In this document: one piece after another, positions 62,537 through 64,000 of the stretch | Layout of the letters: each line of letters begins with the position of its first letter | How positions within the stretch are numbered: position 1 is the first letter of the stretch | NCBI GenBank assembly: GCA_963281155.1 | Contig: CAUJLY010000006.1 | Coordinates: 8,928,001 to 8,992,000, forward strand | DNA length: 64,000 nt | Direction: 5' to 3' | From: Rhabditophanes sp. KR3021 | Taxonomy: Eukaryota; Nematoda; Chromadorea; Rhabditida; Alloionematidae | Made by a program: the position numbers and the translations under genes | The notes under the pieces: generated by a model | Database searches by the model: none | What the model was told of the DNA's origin: nothing | The model's input: only the letters and a program-made list of their open reading frames with translations

Positions 62537-63483
62537 TTATTGTTTTTGAAGAATAAAAGCAGCTTGAGGGTTAGACTTCAAAGAACGGATAGTTGGTGGT
62601 GGACGGATGTGAGAGTTAGTTCCAGATCTTTTTCCAAGTCCAATGCTGAGTCTGTAGTCACGGCCTTTGTAAGACTTTGTTTTCTTTGGGACATAAATGG
62701 TGTAAATGTATTTTGAGAACAAGCTATCGTCCTTAACCATTTCTACTCCTTCCTTTGCAGATTCGGTTGTTGGTGCAGTTTCGGTAGTGGTTCGTGTATT
62801 TGGAGTTACCAATGTTTCGTCAGCTGGCATTTCCATCGTATTACCTGATCTTTTTCCAAGAGTTAAACCAAACCTGTAATATTTTGCCTGATTTCTGTTA
62901 TACTTCTTGTTTTTTGGTACATAAACAGTATGGATATATTTTGAAAAGATACTATCATCTGGAACCATCTCAACTTCCTGCTTCTTTTCAACAGCACCCT
63001 TTTCGTCACTTGCTACAGCATTCCCTGATCGTTTTCCAAGACTTAAACCAAATCTGTAATATTTTGCCTGATTTCTGTTAAGTTTCTTGTTCTTTGGAAC
63101 ATAAACTGTATGGATGTATTTTGAGAAAAGACTATCATCAGCTATCATCTCAACTTCATCTTCTGTTGGTGTTTCCTCAGCATTTCTTTTCTTCAAATAA
63201 AGAATCTTTTCAAGTGCACCCTTATTTTGCTTTGCCATCTTTCCTTTTCCGGATCTTTTGCCAATTCCAATGATATCAATGACGTCTCTCTTATCCCCGT
63301 TCCCACCAGATGAAACCAATTGATAGTATCTCGCATCAATCTTACGATCATTCATTTCAACATTTCCTTCCTCATCATGACAATCTATCTCAATTAATTT
63401 GAATATAAACTCTATCTTAACTAACCTTTCGCCGAGACAAGCACCAACACAGCAACTACAACAGCAGCTCTCATCCACATCAT
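62537..63483 (-). CDS. Neuropeptide precursor with three 15-residue amidated peptides (YYRFGLSL-amide-like)
   Basis: Two exons, 63426-63483 and 62537-63384 with a 41-nt intron, about 301 residues. Exon 1 is a signal peptide (MMWMRAAVVVAVLVLVSA). The body has many dibasic sites. Three units share a spacer (ADDSLFSKYIHTVYVPKNKK and variants) followed by a peptide ending in Gly-Lys-Arg: LNRNQAKYYRFGLSL, YNRNQAKYYRFGLTL and the diverged TKSYKGRDYRLSIGL, each 15 residues between KK and GKR, the Gly giving a C-terminal amide. An additional short peptide, DVIDIIGI-amide, lies upstream, with an RYYQLVSSGG segment before it. The FGL core recalls allatostatin A and buccalin, but the C-terminal -SL/-TL amide differs. 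It should be processed by proprotein convertases and secreted from neurons. I know no nematode NLP/FLP family that ends this way. Confidence 0.85.
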
Positions 63484-64000
63484 GATGTAAAGGTAAATGT
63501 TATTCTTAGAAGCTTATATCTGTTTAGCTAAAGTTATAGTGTAACTTTTTTGAAAGAAACTTATGATAAAAATAGATAATGATAGTATGGTGGTCACAAA
63601 CAAAAATTTCATTCTTTTATACTATTTCAAAGGGGGATTTTTATATAAAACGAGGCACAAAAAATTATATCTCTCCACCTCGTTGTAAATGATTTGAAGG
63701 CATTTGGGTTTGGTTAATTAAACTCCCCTAAAAATTACTATACGAAAGGTAGTGAAGTATAAAAAATTTCTACATAGACTCATTTTTCTTTTGGTTATTC
63801 TTTTAATAAATATAAAGGTTATAAAAAGTATAAAATGAAAAGAAGAAGCAAAAAATAATTGGATAAAAAATGACAATACGGTAAGTTAAGTATTTCAAGA
63901 TTGGTGCTTTTTTGGTATTTGTTTTCCCACTTACTAAAATTGTAATTTATGATTCATGTATGTTTGGTTGCGTAGGATGATATTTTATGCCATTTATTTG
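63484..64000. other. Upstream flank of the neuropeptide gene
   Basis: AT-rich sequence with a TATA-like element on the minus strand (see 63640-63650). No other gene is visible before the window end. Confidence 0.5.
63640..63650 (-). promoter_or_regulatory. TATA-like TTTTATATAAA element
   Basis: On the minus strand the sequence TTTTATATAAA lies about 160 nt before the neuropeptide ATG. A 5' leader of about 130 nt would follow. AT richness makes such matches common. Confidence 0.3.

Noticed and set aside
62537..63483. Classification of the precursor as allatostatin A or an FMRFamide-like peptide gene
   Set aside because: The peptides end in SL/TL/GL-amide rather than FGL-amide or RF-amide; only the inner FGL is shared.
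1..64000. Transposons, CRISPR arrays, rRNA genes, bacterial-type genes
   Set aside because: No transposase or reverse-transcriptase motifs, no regular spacer arrays, no rRNA-like sequence, and no intron-free bacterial-style gene clusters were seen by eye.

Overview
The window reads as AT-rich nuclear DNA from a nematode. The strongest pointer is a cuticle collagen with the nematode N-terminal block (33568-34650). It is supported by a degenerin/ENaC-type channel, a cysteine-rich ET-module/Ly6-like GPI protein, a multi-copy amidated neuropeptide precursor, many very short introns (several 41-48 nt), and splice-acceptor-like AGs a few bases before several start codons, as expected for spliced-leader trans-splicing. 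I cannot place the species. No bacterial, viral or clear transposon genes were seen.

Layout. 1-10 kb: a small acidic protein (93-296), a three-exon secreted chitinase (2144-4344), then about 5.7 kb without a recognisable gene. 10.1-18.3 kb: one long locus with a degenerate forkhead-like domain and very long acidic and N/Q/S-rich tails, whose frame is broken about seven times by single-base shifts yet holds almost no nonsense codons. 20.0-21.7 kb: an orphan single-exon gene. 22.4-26.4 kb, minus strand: mitochondrial porin VDAC with one +1 frame break at TTT-TGA, an intact short-chain dehydrogenase/reductase (SDR), and its tandem copy with three frame breaks. 26.4-30.5 kb: gene desert.

30.5-44.5 kb: secreted neprilysin-like peptidase (plus), then on the minus strand cuticle collagen, sphingosine-1-phosphate lyase, a two-membrane-span orphan, and a probable operon of a large DEG/ENaC channel followed about 92 nt later by an orphan Ser-rich gene. 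44.5-54 kb is sparse, with two orphan genes. 54-64 kb holds a GPI-anchored ET/Ly6-like protein, a divergent MYST acetyltransferase with a long Pro/Asn/Gln tail, a small interrupted reading frame on the opposite strand, the phosphoinositide phosphatase FIG4, and a precursor of three 15-residue amidated peptides.

Functionally this is an ordinary mix of housekeeping lipid genes (SPL, FIG4), a mitochondrial channel, extracellular matrix and protease genes, and neural signalling genes; only the DEG/ENaC pair and the two SDRs look physically linked by function or descent. The least explained items are the frame-broken forkhead-like locus (with an unrecognised domain upstream of the forkhead), the VDAC TTT-TGA site, the new-looking peptide family, and the very large insertion in the DEG/ENaC ectodomain. 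Exon boundaries were placed by eye from GT/AG signals, frame and family similarity; no alignment or search was run.
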